DNA from: Cryptomeria japonica
Lineage: Eukaryota; Streptophyta; Pinopsida; Cupressales; Cupressaceae
NCBI RefSeq assembly: GCF_030272615.1
Contig: NC_081405.1
Span: 154,861,613 to 154,925,612, forward strand
Length of the DNA stretch: 64,000 nucleotides
Direction: 5' to 3'
Each line of letters starts with the position of its first letter. Position 1 is the first letter of the stretch. Of this stretch, positions 21,333 through 32,061 are shown piece by piece. The notes beneath the pieces were generated by a model. That model searched no databases and had not been told where the DNA came from. It was given only the letters and a program-made list of their open reading frames with translations. The translations under genes and the position numbers were made by a program.

Positions 21333-23171
21333 TTTTGGGGCTTTAGTCGTAGATAAAATTTATGATTTATAATTTTCATTGATATTGAAACTTGAAGTTG
21401 ATATTTATCCAGAGGTTAAACTCGTTTTTTGGTTTATGATATGCATTAAAATCTAATTTTGATTTATATATGATGGAGATGAGTAATAAGTTCTACAAAT
21501 TCAGTAATATGTGTGTTTTTAAAGAATATTTTTAGAGCTTTACATATTTTCAAATGTTCGATAGATTTGCTGAATTTTTTGCCAAGTTCTTTCCCAAGTT
21601 TTAGTTGAGTCTCAAGTTTTTTAAATCTTGGTCTACCAAGTGATAGCTGAGTTTGAGTTTTGTAAATTTGGTTTGAGGAGCATAGTGAAGATTTTAGGAG
21701 TTGTGCCGAAGATTGACGATATTCTAATTTGTAATTGGTTTGTGGTTTTCCAATTTTGATCATTTTGGTTGTTTGTGGATTTTATAGAATATTTTCCAAA
21801 TTGTTATTAACAGTTATATTTATTTCATTTGTGGGTGATATCAGAATATTATTTCTATATAAATTGGTTGAAAATATTTATATAATATTTTGTAGATTTG
21901 TCCTATGCTGGTCATGCTATATTTTGTCATTGTTGAAAAGTTGAATATTTATACTTAATTTGTGGGATGTTATTTATATTATTTTATGGTGGTCGTACTT
22001 GTTTTGGACCTTCTAGCTATACCTATTTTTGAATCGTAGTAGATTTGTATTGAATATATTGAAAGTTTATGAATTAAAAGTGGTTGACATATGGTCTTCA
22101 AGTGAAAGTCAATATTCAACAAAACCTTACATTGGTCAACTTATTTCCTAGCCTTGACTTTGGAGATATTATTTTGGGCCTGTTGTACATAATGAGGAAA
22201 CCATATTACTTGAAGAGGAGGCGTTAAATCCTTTCTTCGTCACCATATGAGTAATGAGGAGCAATCGTACAACTCAAAGTTATTCTTAATTATTGTTGCT
22301 GCTGCATCTACTAAGGGAAAGGGCTTCGTATCCTTTATTCTTGTGTTATCTCTTTAAAAGTGGCCAGGTTAACGGATACTTTTAATACATATTTACATGT
22401 GCAGATTGATAGATATAGTGTTCCATGGTGATGCATTCCCCCCCAAAAAGTCCTGCTTCGAAGATGCCATTTGAATATTGAGGATTTCCCCAAGACTAGG
22501 GCACTTGTAGGAGTCTCCCGACCGTCTTGGGGATGCCCAAGAATCTCCCACAACTGGGCGACCAAAAAGGCCTTTTTTTAAAAAGCCCCAATTTTTTTTG
22601 ATCCTTGTGCCCAAGGCTGAACCCTAAATGCCTATGGGCCCCAACTAAACCCCACTAACCCTATAAAATACCCTCAAATCCTCATTTCAACTCACAAAAA
22701 CAAATCAACAAGTGCTAGGTAAAATAGTGAGTGAAGTGCAACAAGGTTGAGGAGGAGCAAGAAGAAGAGTTTGGGGATGATTAGAGGCCTCACTTCACTC
22801 CATTTTGTTATTGTGAATATTTGTAATCATCATTGTATTCATCATTATAAAATCTTGAATATAAATTATAATATAAATTTCAAACTTGACATTTTCATTG
22901 TACAATGTTAAATTGATGATGTTCACTTCAAAGTTTAGTAGTTTTTAAGTTTTACTAGTTTTCCAAATTGTCATTTGTAATTCTCATAGTATACATCTTT
23001 TAATAACTATTTTATCCTATGCTTTATGGAGTTTTGAAGATAGGGATGATAGGGGACAACGGGACATGTTTTCGGTATATGTGTACTTTTGGGCCAATTT
23101 CCTCAATGGCTTGGAAAAGAATATTAGCAATAAATGGACTGTCTTTCACCTGCCCTTCATAATCCACTACT
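21333..23171 (+). other. Intron 2, no gene recognised
   Basis: AT-rich sequence without coding signals. Minor structure: at 22491-22540 the words CCCCAAGACT and GTCTTGGGG can pair, about 35 bp apart. Runs of C and A at 22440-22450 suggest the edge of an old insertion. Nothing else is supportable. Confidence 0.4.
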
Positions 23172-24500
23172 TGTAATGTCCCCTTGTTGAAATAGGATTT
23201 ATTAATAAATAGTAATAATAAATTAAAATATGAAAGAATAAAAATAATATTTAATATAATTAAAATTTAGTTAAGTTTAATGAATGGTCAGAGGGCATAA
23301 AATGAAAAGTCGTGACTCCCTCAAACGTGGGATATTAAAGGGAGAGAAGAGAACTTCATTTGGGGAGAAAAGAGATTAGGGAAGAAAGAAGGGAACCAAG
23401 GAATTAAGGAAGCATGAATGGGAAGAAGACAAGGAAGTGACTCTTCCAAAGGGGCAGCAATGATGAAGGGTTGTGACCCTTTTGAAGGGTGGTAATTGTG
23501 AAAGGTTGTAACCATTATGAAAAGGTGTGACTCTCCCTCACATTGGAGGATATAAAGGGGAGGATATTCAGCGGGTCTCGTAGGCTAATGAATTTGTGTT
23601 AGGGAACTCAAGATGACCATTCAGTCTAGTTATTTGGCAGTGAGGTGTTCCATTGAGCTCAATCAATTGAGATTTGCATCATGACCTTTTCTAGAGTGAA
23701 TTCGGGCAATTTGTCTATTTTTACTGTTTTTAGTAAATCACAGTTTGGACACTGACTTGGTCGATTGGCAGTATTTCTATTTTGGGAACATCGGTAAATG
23801 CATTTGATGTTGATATCTTGGCAATTAATGTTGTCTAGAGCAATTAATATAAATAATGTTAAATTATTAAAGTTAAATTAAAGATTTAACTTTAGCATTA
23901 TTTATTTTATTAACATGTAATTAAACATGCTATCCTTGGAGAGACATAAGGAGTAAATCAAATTAAATTAAATTAAAAGTGCTATCCCTAGAGAGGGGCA
24001 TGAGCTTTTGGAGGAGTATATATTGACTGTATTAGCTCATATTTTATTATGTATGGATTCACTATTGAACTCAGAATTTGGCTGGATTGAACTTGTTCAT
24101 CCTATGGCTAGGTGAGGACAAAAACCCTTGCCGAGAACATCTTCATTAGTGAAAGATCTAACCTAGAGGATTTATTGGTGGTTTCATTCAGGAATCAAAG
24201 CTGGGCTTCATTGGAGAGGATTACAGTTTGTATTTTCAGTTTGGCATCTTTTGCAAATAAAGAAATTCATTGACGGAGACTGGAAGCAGATTTGAAGTTT
24301 TATATCAGACTTTTTTCTCGTCCTCAAGCTGGCCATACAATTTCTAGCTAGCTGCCCAAGCCAATGGGGATGTGGGAACTTGGGAAAGATAGACACTTGG
24401 AGTTTGGGAGCTTCTTGGTGCTGAAAAGATGCGTCTAGGGTGTAGAAATCAGAATACATTCATTTCATACCTTGTGGAGCAGATTTCAAAGAGTGGCACC
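23172..24500. mobile_element. LTR-like segment starting TGTAATGTCCCC (truncated or end not found)
   Basis: The first 12 bases equal those of the solo LTR at 3445 and the segment at 63404. The body contains direct repeats such as AAAGGGAG-GA and AATTAATGTTG-type words and no coding domain. The 3' terminus and a target duplication were not found, so 24500 is nominal. It is probably an old LTR of the same superfamily of termini. From 24500 to 25443 nothing was recognised. Confidence 0.45.
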
Positions 24501-25443
24501 TGTTGATGTGTCTTTTATGGCACCTCGAACACAGAATAAAATACTAAGTATTCTATCCTCTCTTGAAAAAGGAAACCTTATATGCCAAATAATGTGATCA
24601 AGTAAGGTAACCCCAAGGTTTCTTTAGTTAGGTCTTGACAATGCAATGGATAGACTTAGTGAATACGATGTGATATGCTCATATCACAAAGGGACTTACA
24701 CTTTTGAGTTGTAGCTATAACTTCCTCCTACACTAACTTAAACAAAGAAATATCAAAAGGAAAAGGGTTTAGGAAATTTATGCTAATCCTAAGGACAATG
24801 ATAATAATAGATGATGCTCAGATGGAGGAATTCCTCATGGAACTACTTTCTACTTGACCAGAGATAGCTCACAATGCCATAGAAAGAGTGCAATCTCCTA
24901 AGGTAGTGAAAGATTTTCATACTATGAACAATCCATTCAAATACCCAATACTGGCACAATACAAATAAAACATTCACAATCAAACTATAACCAATTATGA
25001 GCTTCAAACTAACCATGCAAAGTAACTTGCAATCAACAAATCACCAATGGTATGAACTGAGGAATTCATCAAATATCTTCACATGTATCAATTGACTTTG
25101 AGAAGTAACAAAAAACCATGCAAAATGTAGAAACATAAATCCACAATTGGTATACTGTATGCCTAAACTTCGGACCTATTTACAATCTGTTGCTCAAACT
25201 TAAATCCACATCTGCCTAAAAAATTTAACAGTTTTGCTTTAAGAATTAGGTAGCACATTTAGAAATGCTTTAAACCCAATGTTGCTGTTGTGCTTCCTGT
25301 GTGGATTTATCTTGATAATCTGAATGTTGAAGTACCAATTCCTTTAAGGTTTTACTTCTCTCAATTTTATTTTTCTTGTCTGTATTGTCTTGATTTTTTT
25401 CTCTGTACGAAGAAATGGATGTCTAAGCAAGAATACATAACAG

Positions 25444-25565
25444 GGAAAGTGGAGGCGAGTTTCTGTTTGGAAACTATTGGAATGAAGTTGAAGATCTTCG
25501 AGCTGTTGTGCTGTATTTCTCAGGAAAAGAGCGTAAAGTAAACACCATTATTGGACACAGTAAAG
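25444..25565 (+). CDS. Alpha/beta hydrolase gene, internal exon C (nucleophile Ser)
   Basis: This 122-bp exon follows acceptor ...ACATAACAG and precedes donor GTGATT. It completes the Gly codon from exon B, then encodes ESGGEFLFGNYWNEVEDLRA and a strand ending VNTIIGHSK, plus one base of the next Gly. GHSKG(G) is the nucleophile elbow, with Ser about residue 103 of the joined product. The Asp-Leu-Arg helix before it is typical of the family. The elbow is split: GHSK is here and the second Gly begins in exon D, 9.4 kb away. No stops and no frameshift. Confidence 0.88.
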
Positions 25566-26092
25566 GTGATTCCTTCCAGCCATTGTATTATCAATTATGC
25601 ATATCTTTCAGTGCTGGTAATGCCAGTTTTGGGAAAACTTGAATGTCATTCATTTGATTATAGTAAATAGTCTGAACTGCATAAGGTCCCAGAAGTCATA
25701 GTTTGTTTCTTTTGTTGAAACTTTTATGAAAATAGTAACTTAGTGGAAACCTAGTGAAAAATTAGGAGCACATGTTGAAGAGGTCTACTAAAGATAATAG
25801 GACGAAAATAAATCATGTTTAAAAGCTATTCCTGGTTAGTAGAAACATTAGTTCCAGCAGAATCTAGTGAAATATGGGAATTTACTGTTGATAATCAATT
25901 TCAGACATCATGAATTCAGCTATAAAATTTGTAGATAATAATTTTCAACTCAAAACCAATACGTTTGTTTAAATATTAAATTAATGTTGTCCAGTCAATG
26001 CCACTTTTCTGAATTAGAAGAAGGTAAGAGCTTGTTAGTAATTGGCATCAATATGTGTTATGATTCATAAGTATATAACTTGTTCCTGTTGG

Positions 26093-26300
26093 TGTTGGAA
26101 ATAAGCCACACCTGGACCGACGATGGATTGGTCCAAGAGGGGCCAGTAGCTCAGTGGTAGAGCACTCTAGCAGCGATGGTGTTAAGTTTTAATGATCAGA
26201 TTAGATAGACAGTGAATCAAACACAAATGCACAGAGTTACCCTGGGAAAACCTTTCCTCTCGAAGGTGAAAAAACCCAGCAACGAAATGTGTCTTTATTG
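26093..26300. mobile_element. LTR-family fragment with a tRNA-like A box
   Basis: The segment starts TGTTGGAAATAAGCC. At 26141-26165 it contains GGCCAGTAGCTCAGTGGTAG followed by AGCAC, which matches the 5' half of a tRNA including a consensus A box at 26147-26157. No B box or acceptor partner follows, so it is not a tRNA gene. At 26236-26290, read on the - strand, it matches 57003-57062 on the + strand (TTTTTCACCTTC, GGTTTTCCCAGG). It is therefore a fragment of a dispersed LTR family. Confidence 0.5.
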
Positions 26301-27231
26301 TCTTAGTTATGTCAAGTGATTTTTCATGTGTCTTTATTGTCTTAGTTATGTCAAGTGATTTTTCAAGAAATTTGCTTCACACTTGAAGCTATATATGTAT
26401 TACAACAGTTTGCTATAGAGAAAATCCAATCTGCAATATAGAATGTATGATCTGCAATGAACTCGATCTTCCTTGATAAATTCTCAAACTGTCGTGAATG
26501 AATATGAACTGCTGCTATTCGATATGCTGAAGGATGATATACAATTTGAAAATTGAAAATTATTTTTGGGATCCATACCTTCTGCCCAGTCAGCAGCGCA
26601 CAGTCAGTAGCACCCAGTCAGTGCCCAGTCAACATTTTCTTTGGAAATTTTTAGACCCCTCTCCGTTGAGCAGTTTGGATTTTTGGGTCAACTTTGGAGG
26701 CCCATAACTTGCTCAATTTTGCTCCTTTTTGGGTGCAATGTTTTTTGATTTGGGCTAATTTTTCGTGCTCTTCGCAGTGGTGTGGTTATTTTCTGGTTTT
26801 GGTGCACAGGGTTTTCGAAATTTTTAGATTCTCTCAGCTGTACCTGTCCAATCCTCAATTCTGCAATTTCAAAGGCCTCGTTTGAGCTCATATGGCTTCC
26901 TTTTCAGGTGCTGTTTTTTTGAAAGTGCATGGTTTTTCATCTACTTTCATAATCTATGATCAGATTTCAGAGATTTTAAGTAGAAATTGTACTTTCAGAT
27001 ATTGGTCTTATTTGGCCTATTTGGTACTTGTAAATTGCTTGGATCTTAGTTTAGATCTCTTGCATTATTAGTTTGAATCTCTTTTGGCCTTATTGAGGCA
27101 GTTGTAAAATTGAAATCAGAAGTCCACTTTGCCATTTTTTGCAAGTGGCCCATTGTACATGCACTAAGTATAAAGTGCCAAATCATCACTTTTGGGGGGG
27201 TTCTTTGATTGAGTGAATTTAGGGGGGTGTC
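26301..27231 (+). other. Untranslated leader region upstream of the + strand copia element
   Basis: No coding frame. A short repeated phrase occurs twice at about 26285-26365 (GTGTCTTTATTGTCTTAGTT). Another stretch repeats CCCAGTCAG/CACAGTCAG around 26582-26630. No TGGTATCAGAGC primer site and no copy of the 3' LTR at 31609 was found, so the element's 5' LTR appears to be missing or replaced. Confidence 0.4.
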
Positions 27232-30200
27232 TTGTGTGATTGTACCTCTCTTTCCTTGTGCTCTTTCATTTTTTTTGCAATGAGTCCTCATAAATTTCCA
27301 CCTTTAACTCCACATAATTATGCATCATGGAAAATTAAAGTATGGAGCAAATTAATGGAAAAAGGTCTCACGCATTACATAGATGGAACAATAGCAGCAC
27401 CATCTGATCCTAAGGCTGATCCTAATGCTCAGTTAGAATGGCTCACTAAGAATTGCATGGCTCTTGGAACTTTGCGCAAGTATGTATCAGATGACCTCAT
27501 CTTTCATATTGAGAAGTGTATTACAATCAAAGATGCTTGGGATATGTTTCAGAAATTGTATGGTCAAGTTGATGAGATCAGAGGTTTTAAGATTGACAAT
27601 GAGCTCACCAACTTGGATCCCAAGAGTTTTGATACAATCCAAGATTATGTCACCAAAGCAAATGAGCTAAGAGCAAAGCTTAAGGATTGTGGAATTGACA
27701 AAAAGGATGCTCAGTTGATATTCAACTTGTTGGACAAGCTTGCACTAGAATATGCAGCATTTGTGTCTAGCTTCCAAACTCATCGTTTGACAGTGGGGAG
27801 TTCCTATGTTATGCCTTCATTTGATGCTTTCACAGAAATGTTGATATTGGAACAATCTAAGTTGTTGAACGTGGGGCTTCTCAAGTCTTCAAAGTCCAAG
27901 GCTTTGGTGGCTAATCAAGGGAATTAAGGAAGTCAAGGCAAAGATTCCAACAAGAAGAAGCAATCTAAGTCACAACCACAGCAGGAAAAAGGACAATCAT
28001 CCTCTCCATCACAAGGCGATTTTTCATCCTCTTCCAAGAAGGGGACACCACCTAAGAAGGATAAGCCAACTTGTGCATATTGCAAGAAGTATGGTCATGA
28101 TGAGCATCGATGCCACACAAAGCAAGTTGATGAGTTAACTAATCTTCTTAAGAAAAACAACATCAACTGGCCATCCGCCTACACAAAGAAGGATTCGTCT
28201 CCTTCCTCTTCCTCACAGTCTAAGGGAAAAGGGCAAGCATTTGTGGCTACAACAAGTTCTTCACAACAGTGGATACTTGACTCAGGTGCCTTATATCACA
28301 TGGGTTCTACAAAGGAGCAGTTTTCTTCATTGGAGCCATCTAAGGTATCTCACATTTACATAGGTGATGATACACAAGTAGAGGTTGAAGGGAAAGGTTC
28401 AGTTGACATGGATGATGGAACATTTGAGAATGTTCTCTATGTTCCTAACTTGTCTACCAACCTTCTCTCTATCTACCAAATCACTCACTATGGGAATGGG
28501 AAAAAGGTTGAGTTTACACCAGATTTAGTTGTGGTAAAGGAAAATGATGATGATGCCTTGGTAGTAGTGGGACAAGTCAATGACAACTCAAGGCTTTATT
28601 CATTCTCCCACTTTGTGCCAAGTTCACCTTCTAGGGCCTTGCTTACTCATTCAAATTCCGAAAGTAAGCTATGGCATGAGCGGTTTGGTCACCTCAACTA
28701 CCGCTATCTTCAGCAGCTCAGCACTAAAGACATGGTCATAGGTCTACCTTGAATCAGTTTTTCAGAGGGTGTATGTTCAAGTTGTTCCATGGGCAAGCAT
28801 CCTGAGGAGAAGTTTGATAAGGGGAAAGCTTGGAGAGCTTTGGAAGTTCTTCAACTTGTTCACAGCGATGTAGTAGGTCCATTTCCAGCACCTTCATTTA
28901 GCAAGGCCTGCTATGCCCTCACCTTCATTGATGACTACTCCCGCTTCACTTGGGTCTACTTTCTTATTCATAAAAGTGAAGTATTTGACAGATTTCAAGA
29001 CTTCAAGACTCATGTGGAGAAGCAATCCAGGAAAGTGGTGAAGATTCTTCACATAGATAATGGAAGGGAATATGTGAACAAAAGACTTGAGGATTTTTGT
29101 ATATTTGAGGGGATTGATCTTCAGCATTCTGTCGCATACACTCCACAGCATAACAGAGTTGCAGAACGCAAGAATAGAACTCTCAAAGAAATGGCTAGCT
29201 GTATGATACATGCACGTTCTCTTGATCCCGCCTTTTGGGCAGAGGCTATCAGTTGTGCCACACACATCCAGAATCGGGTTCCTCACAAAGCTTTGCAAGG
29301 TATTACTCCTTTTGAGGCTTGGGCTGGTAGGAAACCGATTGTGAGACATTTCAGAGTCTTTGGGTGTCCAGCATGGGCTCGCATACCTCCACAGAAACGC
29401 AAGGCATTGGAACCTCAGAGTCGGCCTTGCATATTTGTTGGATATCCTGAGGGTGTTAAGGCATATAGATTGATGGATCCTGAGACACATGAGGTGTTCA
29501 TTGAGAGGAGTGTTCACTTTGAGGAAAGCTCTCCTAGCTTAGCCTCTCTACCTCCTCCACCTTCCTCCATTGTGGATAGTGATGCTAGTGATTCAGATGA
29601 TGAGACTCCTTCAACTCCGACTCGCAGGGTTACACCTCCGCAGGGTCCACTTGCAGTTGAGGAGCCTCGTTCTCCATCTCCACCTAGACCTCGTTGGGCT
29701 CGACAGACACTTGAGTCCGCGGGTTCTCTTGTTGGGGATCCTTCAGATACACGGAGAACTCGATCACAACATCAGGATCTTCCACATGCATTCATTGCTA
29801 CTGCTTCCGATCCACAGACATTTCGGGAAGCATCAGGGGTTCCTGAGTGGGACCAAGCTATGGAGGAAAAGTATAGTTCTTTCATGAGGAACAACACATG
29901 GGATTTAGTCCATCTCCCTAAGGGGAGAAAGATGGTTCGATGTAAGTGGATCTATCGGATCAAGTATGCTGTGGATGGTAGTGTGGATAAGTATAAGGCT
30001 CGACTTGTTGCGAAAGGTTTCTCTCAGGTTGCAGGTGTTGACTATATTGAGACCTTTGCACCCGTAGCCAAGATGAACTCCATTCGCTTGACACTTGCTA
30101 TTGTTGCAGCTCATGGTTGGGTTGTACATCAGATTGATGTGAAGAGTGGTTTTCTTCATGGTGACCTTGATGAGGAGATTTATATGGAGCAGCTGTAGGG

Positions 30201-31311
30201 TTTCATCCAGGATACTTCCTTGGTTTGCAGACTAAGGAAATCTCTCTATGGCTTTAAGCAGGCCCCCAGGGCTTGCTATGCCAAGATGGATTCCTTTATT
30301 CTCTCAGCAAGGTTCACCAGGTGTCATTCCAATCCGAATGTCTATATTTTGCGACAGGATGACTCTCACTTGATCCTTGTGCTCTATGTTGATGATTTGA
30401 TCATTACAGGGAGTACCGCATCCATCATTAGCAGGGTCAAATCTGCTTTGCATGACAGATTTGCTATGACTGACTTTTGCACTACTTTCTCGGGATAGAG
30501 ATTTCACAGTCACCTTCCGGGATTACACTATCGCAGCCTAAGTATGCTCTTGATCTACTTGCACGCTTTCATATGGCTGATTGTAAGCTTGCACCGACTC
30601 CCTTTCTTTCCGGAGTCAAGCTTGAGGCTCAGTGTTCTTCTCCACCAGTTGATGCCACTTTGTATCGTCAGCTTGTGGGTAGTCTCATCTACTTGACCCG
30701 TACATGCCCTGATATTTCATTTGCAGTTGGCATGGTTTCTCGCTTCATGCAGGAACCACATGAGCTTCATTGGAAAGCCGCCAAACACATCCTTCATTAC
30801 ATCCAGGGTACACATCACTATGGGATTCACTATGCAGCAGGCACAGGACTTCGCTTGGTTGGTTACACAGACTCCGATTGGGCTAGCGATCTTGATGATC
30901 GTAAGTCTACTTCCGGTTACAATTTTCACCTTGGTTCAGGCCCCATTTGTTGGCAGAGCAAGAAGCAACATGCTATTGCTCTCTCTTCGATTGAGGTTGA
31001 GTATCGAGGTGCTGTTAACGCAGCGACTGAGACCATTTGGCTCCAGCAGATTCTCATAGAGTTTGGGTTCACCACTCCACGACCGACAGTTCTACATTGT
31101 GACAATCAGAGTGCTATTGCAATTTCGAAGAACTCGGTCCAGCACCAGCGGACCAAACACATCGAGATTCATATGCACTATATCCGAGAGCTCATTTAGG
31201 AGCAGGTCATTGATTTGTAGTATTGTCCTACAACGGAGCAGGTTGCTGACATATTCACCAAACCTTTCACTGAGAGGAAGTTCCAGCAGTTGCGAGCTCT
31301 CTTGGGGGTGT
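27232..31311 (+). pseudogene. Ty1/copia Gag-Pol polyprotein (decayed)
   Basis: One polyprotein of about 1360 codons reads in order. Gag is followed by zinc knuckle CAYCKKYGHDEHRCH (near 28074), protease WILDSGA (28270), the pre-integrase HERFGHLNYRYLQQL, and integrase core HSDVVGPFPAP / HIDNGREYV / NRVAERKNRT. Then come reverse transcriptase with YVDDLIITG (30388) and RNase H (YTDSDWASDLDDRKSTSGY, HCDNQSAIA). It is disabled by TAA at 27925, TGA at 28750, TAG at 30196, a frameshift near 30476, and TAG at 31197 and 31218. Most stops sit where a Gln codon would be expected. The first Met may be at 27232, but a later one (27280, MSPHKF) fits copia gag better. A purine tract and 3' LTR follow. Confidence 0.88.
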
Positions 31312-31595
31312 AGGATGTGTCATTAGGGGGGGTCAGCTGACTTCTCCTTCCTCTCTTATGGGGGGGACTTTTTCCTCTTTGAGGTTTTGTCCTTCTCCTT
31401 GAGAGTCTTTTGTACATTCATCTCTTTTTTGGGGGGGAGTTTTTTCCCACTGGGTTTTCTCCCTTTCTCCGTTTGTGAGAGATTGCATTGCATAGTTTTT
31501 CTCGCATTTGCATATTGTACATGGGTACCTATCATGGCCTAGTAGCCGGGACCCATCTTGCATTGTTGACTTAAGTCTTCATTCCCCTAAGTTGC

Positions 31596-31608
31596 ACTTA
31601 AGGGGGGG
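31596..31608 (+). promoter_or_regulatory. Polypurine tract of + strand copia element
   Basis: The CTTAAGGGGGGG run lies immediately before the LTR start TGTTGGTGTG. This is the usual plus-strand priming site. Confidence 0.7.
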
Positions 31609-32061
31609 TGTTGGTGTGAATAAATATTTATTATGGATATTATTACACTTTACTTAAGTTAACTTAGGATAATGCATTTCTTCGTAGTTTGGATTTGAGA
31701 CACTTAGGGAAGTGTGCACATAGGGATAGAGCTTGTAGGAGAAATTTCACCTTTTGTGGTCTTATTTTGCTGTTACACTCCACATTCGGTGGGTCATCCA
31801 CCTCTTGTGGAATATTATATTATTTCTCCTACCTACCCCTAGTATTTTTTACCTACCCTTGTTTCTCATTGAGCCACATGTCATGATTGTGTGCTCGTAC
31901 ATCCATATGGCCTTGCCTATATAAGAAGGCCTATATTCATTGTATTGGGGAATCTAGTTGATCATTTTCATATTGATGAGAATACAGTTTGTTCTTGTCA
32001 TTCTTTTGTCTCTATTTTTATACTTTTCATTGTGCCCTTGATCTTGGCAAAATCTCACACA
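31609..32061 (+). repeat. 3' LTR of + strand copia element (about 453 bp)
   Basis: The LTR runs from TGTTGGTGTGAATAAAT to ...AAATCTCACACA. It contains a likely promoter (CTATATAAGAAGGCC near 31917) with the transcription start expected some 25-30 bp downstream. The 5' counterpart was not found upstream of gag. The right end is estimated from the TG...CA rule. Confidence 0.65.

Noticed and set aside
26141-26190. A tRNA gene
   Set aside because: Only the 5' half with an A box is present. There is no anticodon arm pairing, no B box/T loop and no acceptor complement within the following 100 bases.
28894-29517. Long - strand open frame of about 207 codons opposite the copia integrase
   Set aside because: It is a complement-strand shadow of the conserved copia frame, with no domain of its own.
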